Source: Alteribacter natronophilus
GTDB lineage: Bacteria; Bacillota; Bacilli; Bacillales; Salisediminibacteriaceae
Direction: 5' to 3'
DNA: 64,000 nucleotides
NCBI RefSeq assembly: GCF_006007885.1
Contig: NZ_VCRO01000005.1
Coordinates: 186,001 to 250,000 of the forward strand
Below are positions 49,378 through 57,806 of this stretch, one piece after another. Position 1 is the first letter of the stretch. Each line of letters starts with the position of its first letter. The translations under genes and the position numbers were made by a program. Below the pieces are notes generated by a model that saw nothing but the letters and a program-made list of their open reading frames with translations, did not search any database and was not told the origin of the DNA.

Positions 49378-51234
49378 TCACGAGCTGGGCTGCATTTCCT
49401 GCTTCAGCTGGCTGTGATAGAGGCCGTGGTAAAAGCCGCCTTCCTCAAGCAGTCCCTCATGGGAGCCTTTTTCCACGATTTCGCCCTGATCGAGGACGAT
49501 AATCTGGTCCGCCTGCTGTATCGTGTTCAGCCGGTGGGCGATGACGAAACTCGTGCGCCCTTTCATCAGACGCTGGAGCGCCTCCTGGATTTTAATTTCG
49601 GTTACGGTATCGATGCTGCTCGTCGCTTCGTCCAGAACGAGGATCGACGGGTCGGCGAGGATTGCGCGGGCAATGGCCAGAAGCTGGCGCTGTCCCTGAC
49701 TGATTCCACCGCCATCGACCGAAAGCTTTGTATCAAAGCCGTCCGGAAACTTCTCGATAAACGAGTAGGCGTTGGCCAGACGTGCAGCCTCCTCCACTTC
49801 ATCATCCGTCGCATCGAGCCTGCCGTAGCGGATGTTTTCCCGGATGGTGCCTTCAAACAGGAACGAATCCTGAAGCACGAAGCCCATCTGCCGGCGCAGA
49901 TTTTCCCGCTTTACGGTCCTGATGTCACGGCCGTCGATCGTAATTTCACCTTCGTCCGCTTCGTAAAAGCGGCTGAGCAGGTTAATGAGCGTCGTTTTTC
50001 CGGCTCCGGTCGGTCCGACGAAGGCGACCGTCTCACCCGGGGATGCGGCAAAGCTCAGGTGACTGATCGTGCCGTCGTCCCCGTCGTAGGAAAACGATAC
50101 GTCCCGGAACCGCACTTCGCCTGTGACATCATGAATTTCCCCGGCATCCGCTTCGTCGCTCGCCTCCTCTTCCTCATCGATAATGTTGAACACACGCTCG
50201 GCACCGGCCACCGCCGACAGGAGCAGATTAAACTGGTTCGCCAGGTCGTTAAGCGGGCGGGTAAACTGCCGTGCGTATTCGGCGAAAATGACGATCACAC
50301 CGATCGTGATGCCGCCGACGCCATTCAGCGCCAGCACTCCCCCGATAAAGGCGATTACAGCAAAACTCAGGTTGTTGAGCATGTTCATGAGCTTTGGAAT
50401 GAAACCGGAAAACGTCTGGGCCCAGAATGCCGTGCCACGCAGACGCCGGTTTTTTTCCATAAATTCCTCGATGACGCGCTCTTCCTGGGAGAAGGTTTTT
50501 ACGATGCGCTGGCCGCTCATCGTTTCCTGGATGTAGCCGTTCAGCTCACCGAGGTTTGTCTGCTGGGCTTTGAACAGTTTTCCCGTACGTTTGGTGATCC
50601 ACTTCATCCCGAAAACCATAGCGGGCACGATGAGCATCGTCACAAGTGTAAGAAGCGGGCTGAGCCAGAGCATGACGGCCACTGTCCCCACGAGAGTCAG
50701 CACACTGGAGACGATCTGGATGACCGAGCTGTTGAGCGTGTTACTGACGTTTTCCATGTCGTTGGTGACCCGGCTCATGAGGTCCCCGTGCTGGCGTTTG
50801 TCAAAAAACGGCACCGGGAGCTTGTGAAGCTGGCGGAACAGCTTCGTCCTCATGTTGAACACCGTGTCCTGGGCGATGCGGATCATCCACATGTGCTGCT
50901 GCCAGACCGACAGGGAATGCAGGAGATAAACGACCGCAAGACCGATAAGCATCCAGCCGAGGGTGCCGGCATTCAGATCGACGATGTAGTTATCGATGGA
51001 AAAACCGACGAGAAACGGACCGAGCAGGGCCATGGCGGAACTCACAAAGATCATCAGCAGAACGTAGGTGAGCATCCCTTTCCGCTCGGCGAGGTGACTT
51101 CCGATCCGGCGCACCGTTCCCCAGAAGTTGTCGGCTTTCGGCTTCTGGAACGAATACGCCCCTGATTTGCCCTCTTCCAGCTTGTTGAGATCCACTTTTT
51201 TATACTGAAACGGCTTTTTCAGTTCTTTAAGCAT
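49378..51234 (-). CDS. ABC exporter subunit with canonical ATP site (YfiC/BmrD-like)
   Basis: A 618-residue half-transporter: a 60-residue N-terminal extension, six membrane helices (residues about 65-345) and an ATPase domain. Walker A is VGPTGAGKTTLINLLSRF, Walker B LVLDEATSSID with the catalytic Glu, and the switch is VIAHRLNTI with His. Its signature is GGGISQGQRQLLAIARA, a variant of LSGGQ. It starts 8 bp inside the upstream partner gene (ATG overlapping its stop region, GGAGG before it), so the two are coupled and probably form a heterodimeric multidrug exporter. Confidence 0.9.
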   Translation of the reverse strand: MLKELKKPFQYKKVDLNKLEEGKSGAYSFQKPKADNFWGTVRRIGSHLAERKGMLTYVLLMIFVSSAMALLGPFLVGFSIDNYIVDLNAGTLGWMLIGLAVVYLLHSLSVWQQHMWMIRIAQDTVFNMRTKLFRQLHKLPVPFFDKRQHGDLMSRVTNDMENVSNTLNSSVIQIVSSVLTLVGTVAVMLWLSPLLTLVTMLIVPAMVFGMKWITKRTGKLFKAQQTNLGELNGYIQETMSGQRIVKTFSQEERVIEEFMEKNRRLRGTAFWAQTFSGFIPKLMNMLNNLSFAVIAFIGGVLALNGVGGITIGVIVIFAEYARQFTRPLNDLANQFNLLLSAVAGAERVFNIIDEEEEASDEADAGEIHDVTGEVRFRDVSFSYDGDDGTISHLSFAASPGETVAFVGPTGAGKTTLINLLSRFYEADEGEITIDGRDIRTVKRENLRRQMGFVLQDSFLFEGTIRENIRYGRLDATDDEVEEAARLANAYSFIEKFPDGFDTKLSVDGGGISQGQRQLLAIARAILADPSILVLDEATSSIDTVTEIKIQEALQRLMKGRTSFVIAHRLNTIQQADQIIVLDQGEIVEKGSHEGLLEEGGFYHGLYHSQLKQEMQPSS

Positions 51235-52957
51235 GTTTCGGACCTCCTTCACCGAGCTGGGATGCGTAGATCCTCTGATACAGCGTCGAGTGGGCCAGAA
51301 GTTCGTCGTGTGTCCCTTCAGCGGTAATCTGACCGTCCTCAAGGAGCAGAACTTTGTCCGCGTTCATCGTTGTGCTCATTTTCTGAGTGATCAGCATCGT
51401 CGTGCAGTCATATCCGGAAATGGCATCTAGTAGTCGCGCTTCCGTTTTCATGTCCAGAGCGCTGGTGCTGTCGTCGAGAAGGAGTATTTTCGGCTTCCGG
51501 ACAAGGGCCCGCGCGATGGATAGACGCTGCTTCTGGCCGCCAGAGAGGTTGACCCCTTTCTGACCGAGCTCCGTCTCGTAGCCGTTAGGGAGCCCTGCGA
51601 TCGTGTCGTGAATCTGGGCGCTTTTCGCCGCCGCGACGATCTCCTCCATCGTGGCGTCCTCCTTGCCCCAGAGAATGTTATTTTTGATCGAACCGGTAAA
51701 AAGCATCGCTTCCTGGGGCACGAATCCGATCTGTTTTCGCAGGCGCTCCATCGTCATCCCGCGAATGTCGCGGCCGTCAATAAATACGGTCCCGCCGGTC
51801 ACATCATAAAGGCGGGGAATGAGCTGGAACAGCGACGATTTACCGGAACCGGTGGCACCCATGATGGCGATCTTTTCCCCGGGATTGACCTGGAACGACA
51901 GATCCCTCAGTACAGGTGTCTCTGTTTCAGGGTAGTGAAACTGCACGCGGTCGAATGCGATTTTTCCATCGTAAATCGTCCGCTCGCTGTCTGCGTCTTT
52001 TTCGTCACGGAGATCAACCTCTTCCTCGAGTACTTCGCCAACCCGCTGGGAAGAAGCCTTCGCACGGGAAAAGATCATAATGATCATGGAAAAGACGGTC
52101 ATAGCACCGCTCATCCGGGTGGCGTAGTTGACGATGGCCACCACTTCCCCGACGCTTGCGCCCTGAGTATTCACCTGGAAGCTGCCGAACCAGAGGACGG
52201 CCATGATGCTCAGGTTCATAATGAGGAGAATGATCGGCATCGTAATTTCCACGGTTCGGAGCGCTTTCGTCGTCCGGTCGCGGAGCTCACCGCTCGCTTT
52301 GGTAAACTTCTTGTTTTCGTGGTTCCTGCGGGTAAAGGCCTTGATCAGGCGCATACCGGCCAGGTTTTCCTGAACCACGCCGTTTACCCGGTCCACCCGT
52401 TTCTGGACTTCCTTGAAGAGTTTTCCGGCCCGCTTCATGATCACAAGCAGGAATGTGAGAAGAAGCGGTACTGCCACTACAAAAATGAGGGCGAGAGTCG
52501 GGTTGACGATGAACGCCATCACTACACTCCCGATTACGAGAAGCGGCGCCCGGAGCATGATCCGAAGACTCATAAACAGGGTGTTCTGCAGCTGCGTTAC
52601 GTCATTTGTCATCCTTGTAATAAGCGATGACGTCGGATACTTACTGAAATTTGAAAAGGAGAATGCCTGAATTTTACGGAACAGGCTGCTCCTGAGGGTG
52701 AAGCCGACACCCTGACTCGTGTGGGCCGCAAAGAACGAGTTCGTGATTCCTGCCGCAAAGGCGATCAGGGAAAACCCGATCATGATCGAGCCCCAGTACA
52801 GCACCTGGCTCATGTCCCCCTGCATAATGCCGTCGTCGATAATCCGGCTCATAAAATAAGGATGTAATAATTCCACCGCCAGCTCCACGAGCGTGAGCGC
52901 AAGGGCAATCACGATCGGGATCCGGTACGGTCTAAGAAAAGGAAAAAGCTTTCTCAT
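51227..52957 (-). CDS. ABC exporter subunit with degenerate ATP site (YfiB/BmrC-like)
   Basis: A 576-residue half-transporter with six membrane helices and an ATPase domain. Walker A is MGATGSGKSSLFQL and the signature LSGGQKQRLSIARAL is canonical. However, the Walker B is LLLDDSTSALD, with Asp where the catalytic Glu should be, and the switch loop is LITQKMST, with Gln instead of His. This subunit therefore supplies the catalytically dead side of an asymmetric heterodimer, as in BmrCD and TM287/288. First gene of the pair; a palindromic operator overlaps its promoter. Confidence 0.9.
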   Translation of the reverse strand: MRKLFPFLRPYRIPIVIALALTLVELAVELLHPYFMSRIIDDGIMQGDMSQVLYWGSIMIGFSLIAFAAGITNSFFAAHTSQGVGFTLRSSLFRKIQAFSFSNFSKYPTSSLITRMTNDVTQLQNTLFMSLRIMLRAPLLVIGSVVMAFIVNPTLALIFVVAVPLLLTFLLVIMKRAGKLFKEVQKRVDRVNGVVQENLAGMRLIKAFTRRNHENKKFTKASGELRDRTTKALRTVEITMPIILLIMNLSIMAVLWFGSFQVNTQGASVGEVVAIVNYATRMSGAMTVFSMIIMIFSRAKASSQRVGEVLEEEVDLRDEKDADSERTIYDGKIAFDRVQFHYPETETPVLRDLSFQVNPGEKIAIMGATGSGKSSLFQLIPRLYDVTGGTVFIDGRDIRGMTMERLRKQIGFVPQEAMLFTGSIKNNILWGKEDATMEEIVAAAKSAQIHDTIAGLPNGYETELGQKGVNLSGGQKQRLSIARALVRKPKILLLDDSTSALDMKTEARLLDAISGYDCTTMLITQKMSTTMNADKVLLLEDGQITAEGTHDELLAHSTLYQRIYASQLGEGGPKHA

Positions 52958-53046
52958 GGTGACGCGCCTCCAATTGCTGCTTACTGCATCTACAAAGAAG
53001 TCTATGCCTGTTCCAGAATTTTCAGAAACATACGGACGTAAACTTC

Positions 53047-53063
53047 TTCGTTAATCTAACGAA
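53047..53063. promoter_or_regulatory. Palindromic operator of the ABC exporter
   Basis: TTCGTTAATCTAACGAA has perfect 7-bp arms. On the minus strand it lies about 10 bp downstream of TAAAAT (53079-53074), covering the expected transcription start about 100 bp before the exporter gene. This fits a MarR- or TetR-type repressor site. The regulator is not in the window. Confidence 0.6.
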
Positions 53064-53258
53064 TCTTCTCACTATTTTATCATAAGACGAACTGTTTCGG
53101 GTAACGAATTACTCATCCAGCCCCTTTCTTCCTTCATACCCTCACTACAATGAATTTTGTCCAGGAAAGACCGAATTTCTTTATCTGTACAGAATTTTCT
53201 GATAAAATACTTGATAACCGGGCAAAATATCCGGCCTCTCACCATGCCACGCCCTTTT

Positions 53259-53273
53259 TTGCAAGCGCTTACT
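53259..53273 (+). promoter_or_regulatory. Candidate cre (CcpA) site upstream of aldehyde dehydrogenase
   Basis: TTGCAAGCGCTTACT matches the published degenerate cre consensus WTGNAANCGNWNNCW at every position. It lies 31 bp before the start codon and downstream of a possible TAAAAT -10 near 53210, so it would act as a roadblock for catabolite repression. Confidence 0.55.
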
Positions 53274-53303
53274 TAATCATAAAAAGTACAAGGAGTGATG
53301 ACC

Positions 53304-54824
53304 ATGATCTACAGCAATCCAAACACAGAAGGCGCAAAAGTGAACTTCGAGTCGCGCTACGACAACTTCATCAACGGCGAATTTACCGCACCTGTAAAAG
53401 GGGAGTACTTCGAAAACGTTTCTCCTGTCACAGGCAAAGTGTTCTGCGAAATTGCCCGCTCATCAGAGGAAGACGTGGAAAAAGCCCTGGACGCAGCCCA
53501 CGCAGCGAAAAAAGCATGGGGTGAAACATCTGTTACCGAACGGGCCAAAATCCTCTTAAAAATTGCCGACCGTATGGAGGAGAACGCCGAAATGCTGGCC
53601 GTTGCGGAAACATGGGATAACGGGAAGGCAGTCCGTGAAACGCTGAACGCCGATATTCCGCTGGCGATCGATCACTTCCGCTATTTTGCCAGTGCGATCC
53701 GCTCCCAGGAAGGAACAAACAGCCAGATCGACAACGATACGGTGGCGTATCACTTCCATGAGCCTCTGGGCGTTGTGGGCCAGATCATTCCGTGGAACTT
53801 CCCGCTCCTGATGGCCACGTGGAAACTCGCTCCGGCACTGGCCACAGGAAACTGTGTTGTGCTTAAGCCTGCCGAGCAGACGCCGGCATCGATTTTTGTC
53901 TGGCTCGACCTCGTTAAGGATCTCCTGCCGAAAGGTGTACTTAATGTTGTGAGCGGTTTCGGTGTGGAAGCCGGGAAGCCCCTCGCCTCGAGCGACCGGA
54001 TCGCCAAGATCGCGTTTACCGGGGAGACGACGACCGGTCGCCTGATCATGCAGTATGCGTCGGAAAACATCATCCCGGTAACTCTTGAACTCGGCGGAAA
54101 ATCCCCGAACATTTTCTTCGAGGACGTGATGGATCAGGACGACGCCTTTCTTGATAAAGCGATCGAAGGCTTCGTCATGTTTGCCCTGAACCAGGGCGAA
54201 GTATGTACATGCCCGTCCCGCGCCCTCGTTCACGAGTCGGTGTACGACAAGTTCATGGAGCGTGCCATCGAGCGGGTAAAACAGATCAAGACCGGCAACC
54301 CGCTCGACACTGACACAATGATGGGCGCCCAGGCGTCACAGGAGCAGCTGGAGAAAATCCTTTCCTACCTCGAAATCGGGAAAGAAGAAGGTGCCGAGTG
54401 CCTCGTGGGCGGCGAGCAGGCCCAGCTTGACGGCGACATGAAGGACGGCTTCTACGTGAAGCCGACGGTATTTAAAGGGGACAACAAAATGCGCGTGTTC
54501 CAGGAGGAGATCTTCGGACCGGTGGTGTCGGTGACGACGTTTAAGACCCCTGAAGAAGCACTGGAAATCGCAAACGATACCCTCTACGGCCTCGGTGCAG
54601 GTGTGTGGACGCGCAACATTAACACTGCCTACCGCTTCGGACGCCAGATCGAAGCCGGACGCGTCTGGACAAACTGCTACCACGCCTACCCGGCCCACGC
54701 TGCGTTCGGCGGCTACAAGAAGTCCGGGATCGGCCGGGAAAATCATCACATGATGCTCAGCCACTACCAGCAGACGAAGAACCTGCTTGTGAGCTACAGC
54801 GAAGACAAGCTTGGGTTCTTTTAG
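53304..54824 (+). CDS. NAD(P)-dependent aldehyde dehydrogenase (AcoD/ExaC-like)
   Basis: A 506-residue enzyme oxidising an aldehyde, probably acetaldehyde or another short aldehyde, to the acid. It shows [37 protein letters not shown] (cofactor binding), [15 protein letters not shown], the general base in [14 protein letters not shown] and the nucleophile cysteine in [16 protein letters not shown]. The second Cys two residues later is typical of the AcoD group. The ATG at 53304 follows AAGGAG. The usual DUF779 partner gene is 510 bp downstream, separated by two repeat elements. A cre site lies upstream. Confidence 0.92.
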   Translation: MIYSNPNTEGAKVNFESRYDNFINGEFTAPVKGEYFENVSPVTGKVFCEIARSSEEDVEKALDAAHAAKKAWGETSVTERAKILLKIADRMEENAEMLAVAETWDNGKAVRETLNADIPLAIDHFRYFASAIRSQEGTNSQIDNDTVAYHFHEPLGVVGQIIPWNFPLLMATWKLAPALATGNCVVLKPAEQTPASIFVWLDLVKDLLPKGVLNVVSGFGVEAGKPLASSDRIAKIAFTGETTTGRLIMQYASENIIPVTLELGGKSPNIFFEDVMDQDDAFLDKAIEGFVMFALNQGEVCTCPSRALVHESVYDKFMERAIERVKQIKTGNPLDTDTMMGAQASQEQLEKILSYLEIGKEEGAECLVGGEQAQLDGDMKDGFYVKPTVFKGDNKMRVFQEEIFGPVVSVTTFKTPEEALEIANDTLYGLGAGVWTRNINTAYRFGRQIEAGRVWTNCYHAYPAHAAFGGYKKSGIGRENHHMMLSHYQQTKNLLVSYSEDKLGFF

Positions 54825-54840
54825 AATCACGCTTTAACAT

Positions 54841-55021
54841 TTTGGCTCTGTTAAATCTTAATGTTGATATTTAATAGTTGATTGGAGCGAACGCGCGACA
54901 CTCCTGCGGGAACAGCACCAACGGAAGACCCCGCAGGGCGGTTTTCCCGAGGAGGCTGCAGTGGTGCCCGCGGAAAGGGAGCGCAGTGAGCGAAAATCAA
55001 CAACGAACTTTAACAGAGCCA
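54841..55021. repeat. Dispersed repeat family A, copy 3 (full length)
   Basis: The left end TTGGCTCTGTTAAATCTTAA and the right end CAACGAACTTTAACAGAGCC are inverted repeats of about 25 bp. The interior is nearly identical to 15702-15863 (GAGCGAACGCGCGACACTCC, ACCCCGCAGGGCGGTTTTCC, GAGCGCAGTGAGCGAAAA). Confidence 0.9.
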
Positions 55022-55112
55022 ACAATTTAAGGACGGTACCTCCCAAGGGGCTCCCGTCCTTACTCTTATACGTTTTACCTTTAGCTGAATGACGTTTATT
55101 CGGAAAGTGATG

Positions 55113-55262
55113 TAGAGAAACTCCGCTTCACGCCGTCCGTTCGCTTTCCGTGGTGATGTCGGCAAACCTCCTCGGCTGCACGCCTGCGGGGTCTCGCCTG
55201 ACCTCCAGTGCCGCAGGAGTCTCACTTCCGACGTGAAGCTCCGTATATAACCATATTTCATA
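55113..55262. repeat. Dispersed repeat family B, copy 3
   Basis: CGCCGTCCGTTCGCTTTCC, CTGCGGGGTCTCGCCTGACC, GCCGCAGGAGTCTCACTTCC and GACGTGAAGCTCCG repeat the 708-860 element in the same orientation. About 90 bp from the family A copy. The region 54825-55334 has no gene. Confidence 0.85.
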
Positions 55263-55334
55263 CGCCAAATCGGGAATTACCGTACCATGGGTGTCTCTTT
55301 TGATATCCGAATCAACCCCTGGAGGTGCATAACG

Positions 55335-55697
55335 ATGGTTGAACGCGTCACTGCCACCGACAGTGCCCTGGAACTGATCGACAAGCTGAAAGACCGCCAC
55401 GGTCCTCTCATGTTTCATCAGTCCGGCGGCTGCTGTGACGGCAGCTCCCCCATGTGCTACGCAGACGGGGAGCTCAAGGTTGGCCGCTCCGACGTGAAGC
55501 TCGGTGAAATCGGCGGCTCTCCCTTTTACATCGCCAAGGATCAGTACGAGTACTGGAAACACACCCAGCTCATTATCGACGTGGTTAAAGGCCGCGGCGG
55601 CATGTTCTCCCTTGAAGGTCCCGAAGGTAAACGGTTCCTCACCCGCTCACGGGTCTTTTCGGAAGAAGAGCGTGCTGAACTGCAGAAACAGGAATAG
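55335..55697 (+). CDS. DUF779 protein, aldehyde dehydrogenase partner
   Basis: A 120-residue protein with the DUF779 pattern: GPLMFHQSGGCCDGSSPMCY (paired cysteines plus a third Cys), IGGSPFYIAKDQYEYWKHTQ and a closing GRGGMFSLEGPEGKRFLTRS. DUF779 genes typically follow acetaldehyde or AcoD-type dehydrogenases; the biochemical role is not established, and the cysteines suggest metal or redox chemistry. GGAGGTG with 6-7 nt spacing supports ATG 55335; an upstream in-frame ATG lies at 55287. Confidence 0.85.
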   Translation: MVERVTATDSALELIDKLKDRHGPLMFHQSGGCCDGSSPMCYADGELKVGRSDVKLGEIGGSPFYIAKDQYEYWKHTQLIIDVVKGRGGMFSLEGPEGKRFLTRSRVFSEEERAELQKQE

Positions 55698-55821
55698 ACC
55701 ACCATTCATGTTCCCGGTATCTTTTCTTAAGGATGCCGGGGCTGTTTGTTTATGAAGGAATTCCCGCCCCGAAACCCGAATTTTACAGTAAACAAATATC
55801 GATCCGAAAGGAGTTTTTTTC

Positions 55822-57480
55822 ATGCCTGTCCTCCAGCCCACACGTCAGAACGAAACACGGAATTTCTTTACAGAAGATCCCCTTATTCAGGAGCTCATCC
55901 GCACTCATCTCCCGCCGGATTTTGCTTCCTGGGCGGAAGCCGAACTCACGGAATTCGGCGGGGTGTGCGCAGGTGTCATTGACGAACGTGCCCGTCACAC
56001 TGACCGGGAAGGCCAGCCCCGCCTCGTGCCGTACGACCGTTACGGCGATGAACAGTCCAAAGTTGAGGTGAACGAAGGCTACCGGCAGACAGCCGCCTAT
56101 ACATACGGCAAAGGCATCGTCGGCTACGTCCATAAAGACATCCCCGCTCTCGGCCGGAAGGGGAATTATTTTTACTCCTTTGCCCAGGGTTACGTTCTCA
56201 GCCAGTCCGAACCGGGATTCTACTGCCCCGTCACCCTCACTATGGCGACGGCCTACCTGCTCGACCGCTATGGCAGCACGGAACTGAAGGACCGCTTCCT
56301 CCCCCATGTCCTGTCTACCGGTGACACGGAGCTGTATGAGGGAGCCACCTTCCTCACCGAGCGTCAGGGGGGCTCCGACGTGGGCGCAAACGAAACACGT
56401 GCGGTTTATGAAAACGGGAGCTGGCGTCTTTACGGAGAAAAGTATTTTGCCAGTAACGCCGGTACGTGCGGTGTCGCCACCGTTCTTGCCCGTCCTGAAG
56501 GGGCGCCGGAGGGCTCAAAGGGCCTCGCTCTCTTTCTCGTGCCGTGGCACCGTGAGGATGGCGGCCTGAACAGCTTGAAAATCCGCCGCCTTAAGGACAA
56601 ACTCGGCGTCCGCGCCGTTCCGTCCGGGGAAGTGGAGTTCAGCGGATCGGAAGCTTACATCATCGGGGAAAAAGACCGGGGATTCTACTACATGATGGAG
56701 GCCCTCAACCTTTCAAGGATCTGTAACGCCGTCGCGTCTGTAGGCATTATGCGCCGGGCTTACAGCGAAGCAAAGCGCTACGCAGAGGACCGGCACGCAT
56801 TCGGCGGGCCGATCATCCAGTACCCAATGGTGCAGGACTCCCTCGTGAAAATGAACGTCCGCCTGGAAGCCCAGACCCGTGCCGTGTTCGAGCTGGTCCG
56901 GGAGTTTGACGAGTGGTACGCAAACCCCGAAGCTGCCCGCGACGACGGCATGCTCCGGCTCATGATTGCCCTTGTAAAAGCCGAAACCGCAGATCAGGCG
57001 ATCCACTTTTCCCACGAGGCAATTGAACTGCACGGCGGAAACGGCTACATCGAGGATTTCGTTACGCCGCGCCTCCTCCGTGACGCCCAGGTTCTCACCG
57101 TATGGGAGGGCACGGCGAACATCCTCGGCCTCGAAGTGCTGCGCCTTTTCGGCAAATTTGATACAGCCACGGCCTTTCTCACCCGGATGCAGAACGAACT
57201 CGGTGAACTCGGAAAACAAGCGGACCCGATCCGCTACGGTCTGAATCGCTTGTCCGGGGAGTTGCGCGACCTGGCAGATCTTGAACCCGCCGAACAGACA
57301 CGCGTTATCAAGCCGCTCCAGAAAAAAATGATCGCTCTCTATGAAGCTCTGACTCTGGCCAAAGCCGGCAGCTCCACCGCCCTTCGCATCTACGCCGATG
57401 CGTTTCTCCGCCCTCTTTTCGGTGAAAAAGAAGGCCGCTGGTCCCTTGAAGACGGCCAAAAGGTGCTGCAGGGCAGGTAA
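55822..57480 (+). CDS. Acyl-CoA dehydrogenase family protein (AidB-like)
   Basis: A 552-residue flavoprotein. The N-terminal extension (residues 1-150) and the FAD-domain motif YEGATFLTERQGGSDVGANE are typical of the AidB branch, as are YFASNAGTCGVATVLARPEG and the C-terminal AIELHGGNGYIEDFVTPRLL, DAQVLTVWEGTANILGLEVL. AidB-like proteins have weak acyl-CoA activity and a link to alkylation stress in E. coli; in Bacillus the substrate is unknown. It ends with a helical domain (about residues 430-552). AAAGGAG precedes the ATG; terminator downstream. Confidence 0.88.
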   Translation: MPVLQPTRQNETRNFFTEDPLIQELIRTHLPPDFASWAEAELTEFGGVCAGVIDERARHTDREGQPRLVPYDRYGDEQSKVEVNEGYRQTAAYTYGKGIVGYVHKDIPALGRKGNYFYSFAQGYVLSQSEPGFYCPVTLTMATAYLLDRYGSTELKDRFLPHVLSTGDTELYEGATFLTERQGGSDVGANETRAVYENGSWRLYGEKYFASNAGTCGVATVLARPEGAPEGSKGLALFLVPWHREDGGLNSLKIRRLKDKLGVRAVPSGEVEFSGSEAYIIGEKDRGFYYMMEALNLSRICNAVASVGIMRRAYSEAKRYAEDRHAFGGPIIQYPMVQDSLVKMNVRLEAQTRAVFELVREFDEWYANPEAARDDGMLRLMIALVKAETADQAIHFSHEAIELHGGNGYIEDFVTPRLLRDAQVLTVWEGTANILGLEVLRLFGKFDTATAFLTRMQNELGELGKQADPIRYGLNRLSGELRDLADLEPAEQTRVIKPLQKKMIALYEALTLAKAGSSTALRIYADAFLRPLFGEKEGRWSLEDGQKVLQGR

Positions 57481-57513
57481 GGCGCCGCCGCGAAAGGATA
57501 CTCGTAATGACAA

Positions 57514-57552
57514 GGCAGCTGGGGCACTCCCGTCCAGCTGCCTGTTTTGTTT
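57514..57552 (+). terminator. Terminator of the acyl-CoA dehydrogenase gene
   Basis: GGCAGCTGG (57514-57522) pairs with CCAGCTGCC (57534-57542), followed by TGTTTTGTTTT. Confidence 0.85.
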
Positions 57553-57583
57553 TATTGCGATTGGGCTTTTTTTGTTTGGTAGA

Positions 57584-57690
57584 GGTGGTTTCGCTACGTT
57601 CAGCCGGGTGTTCGCTACGTTGGGCGGCTTTTTCGCTATGTTCACCCGGGTGTTCGCTGCGTTAGTCGGCCTTTCCGCTGCGTTCAGTCT
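57584..57690. repeat. Phased 21-bp array, box TTCGCTACGTT, locus 2
   Basis: CTACGTT-type boxes (variants CTATGTT and CTGCGTT) start at 57594, 57615, 57636, 57657 and 57678, exactly 21 bp apart. The later units are more diverged. Lies between a terminator and the promoter region of the GntP-like gene; otherwise nothing was seen in 57553-57806. Confidence 0.85.
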
Positions 57691-57806
57691 GCTATTCCAG
57701 GAACAGGATTTTTTCGTACACCGAAAGAACTGTTTTCTTATTTACCTGCCAATGAACGTCAAAAACAGGTATGATAGGGGAAAATGTGACGTTAGGAGAT
57801 TGTTGG

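Noticed and set aside
49157-49381. A 74-aa minus-strand frame with repeated SERSEHPGQ-like units
   Set aside because: Same cause: the TTCGCTACGTT array at 49208-49313 read in frame. It lies over a terminator.
49414-51165. A 583-aa plus-strand frame
   Set aside because: Antisense of the ABC exporter subunit; no domain and no ribosome binding site.
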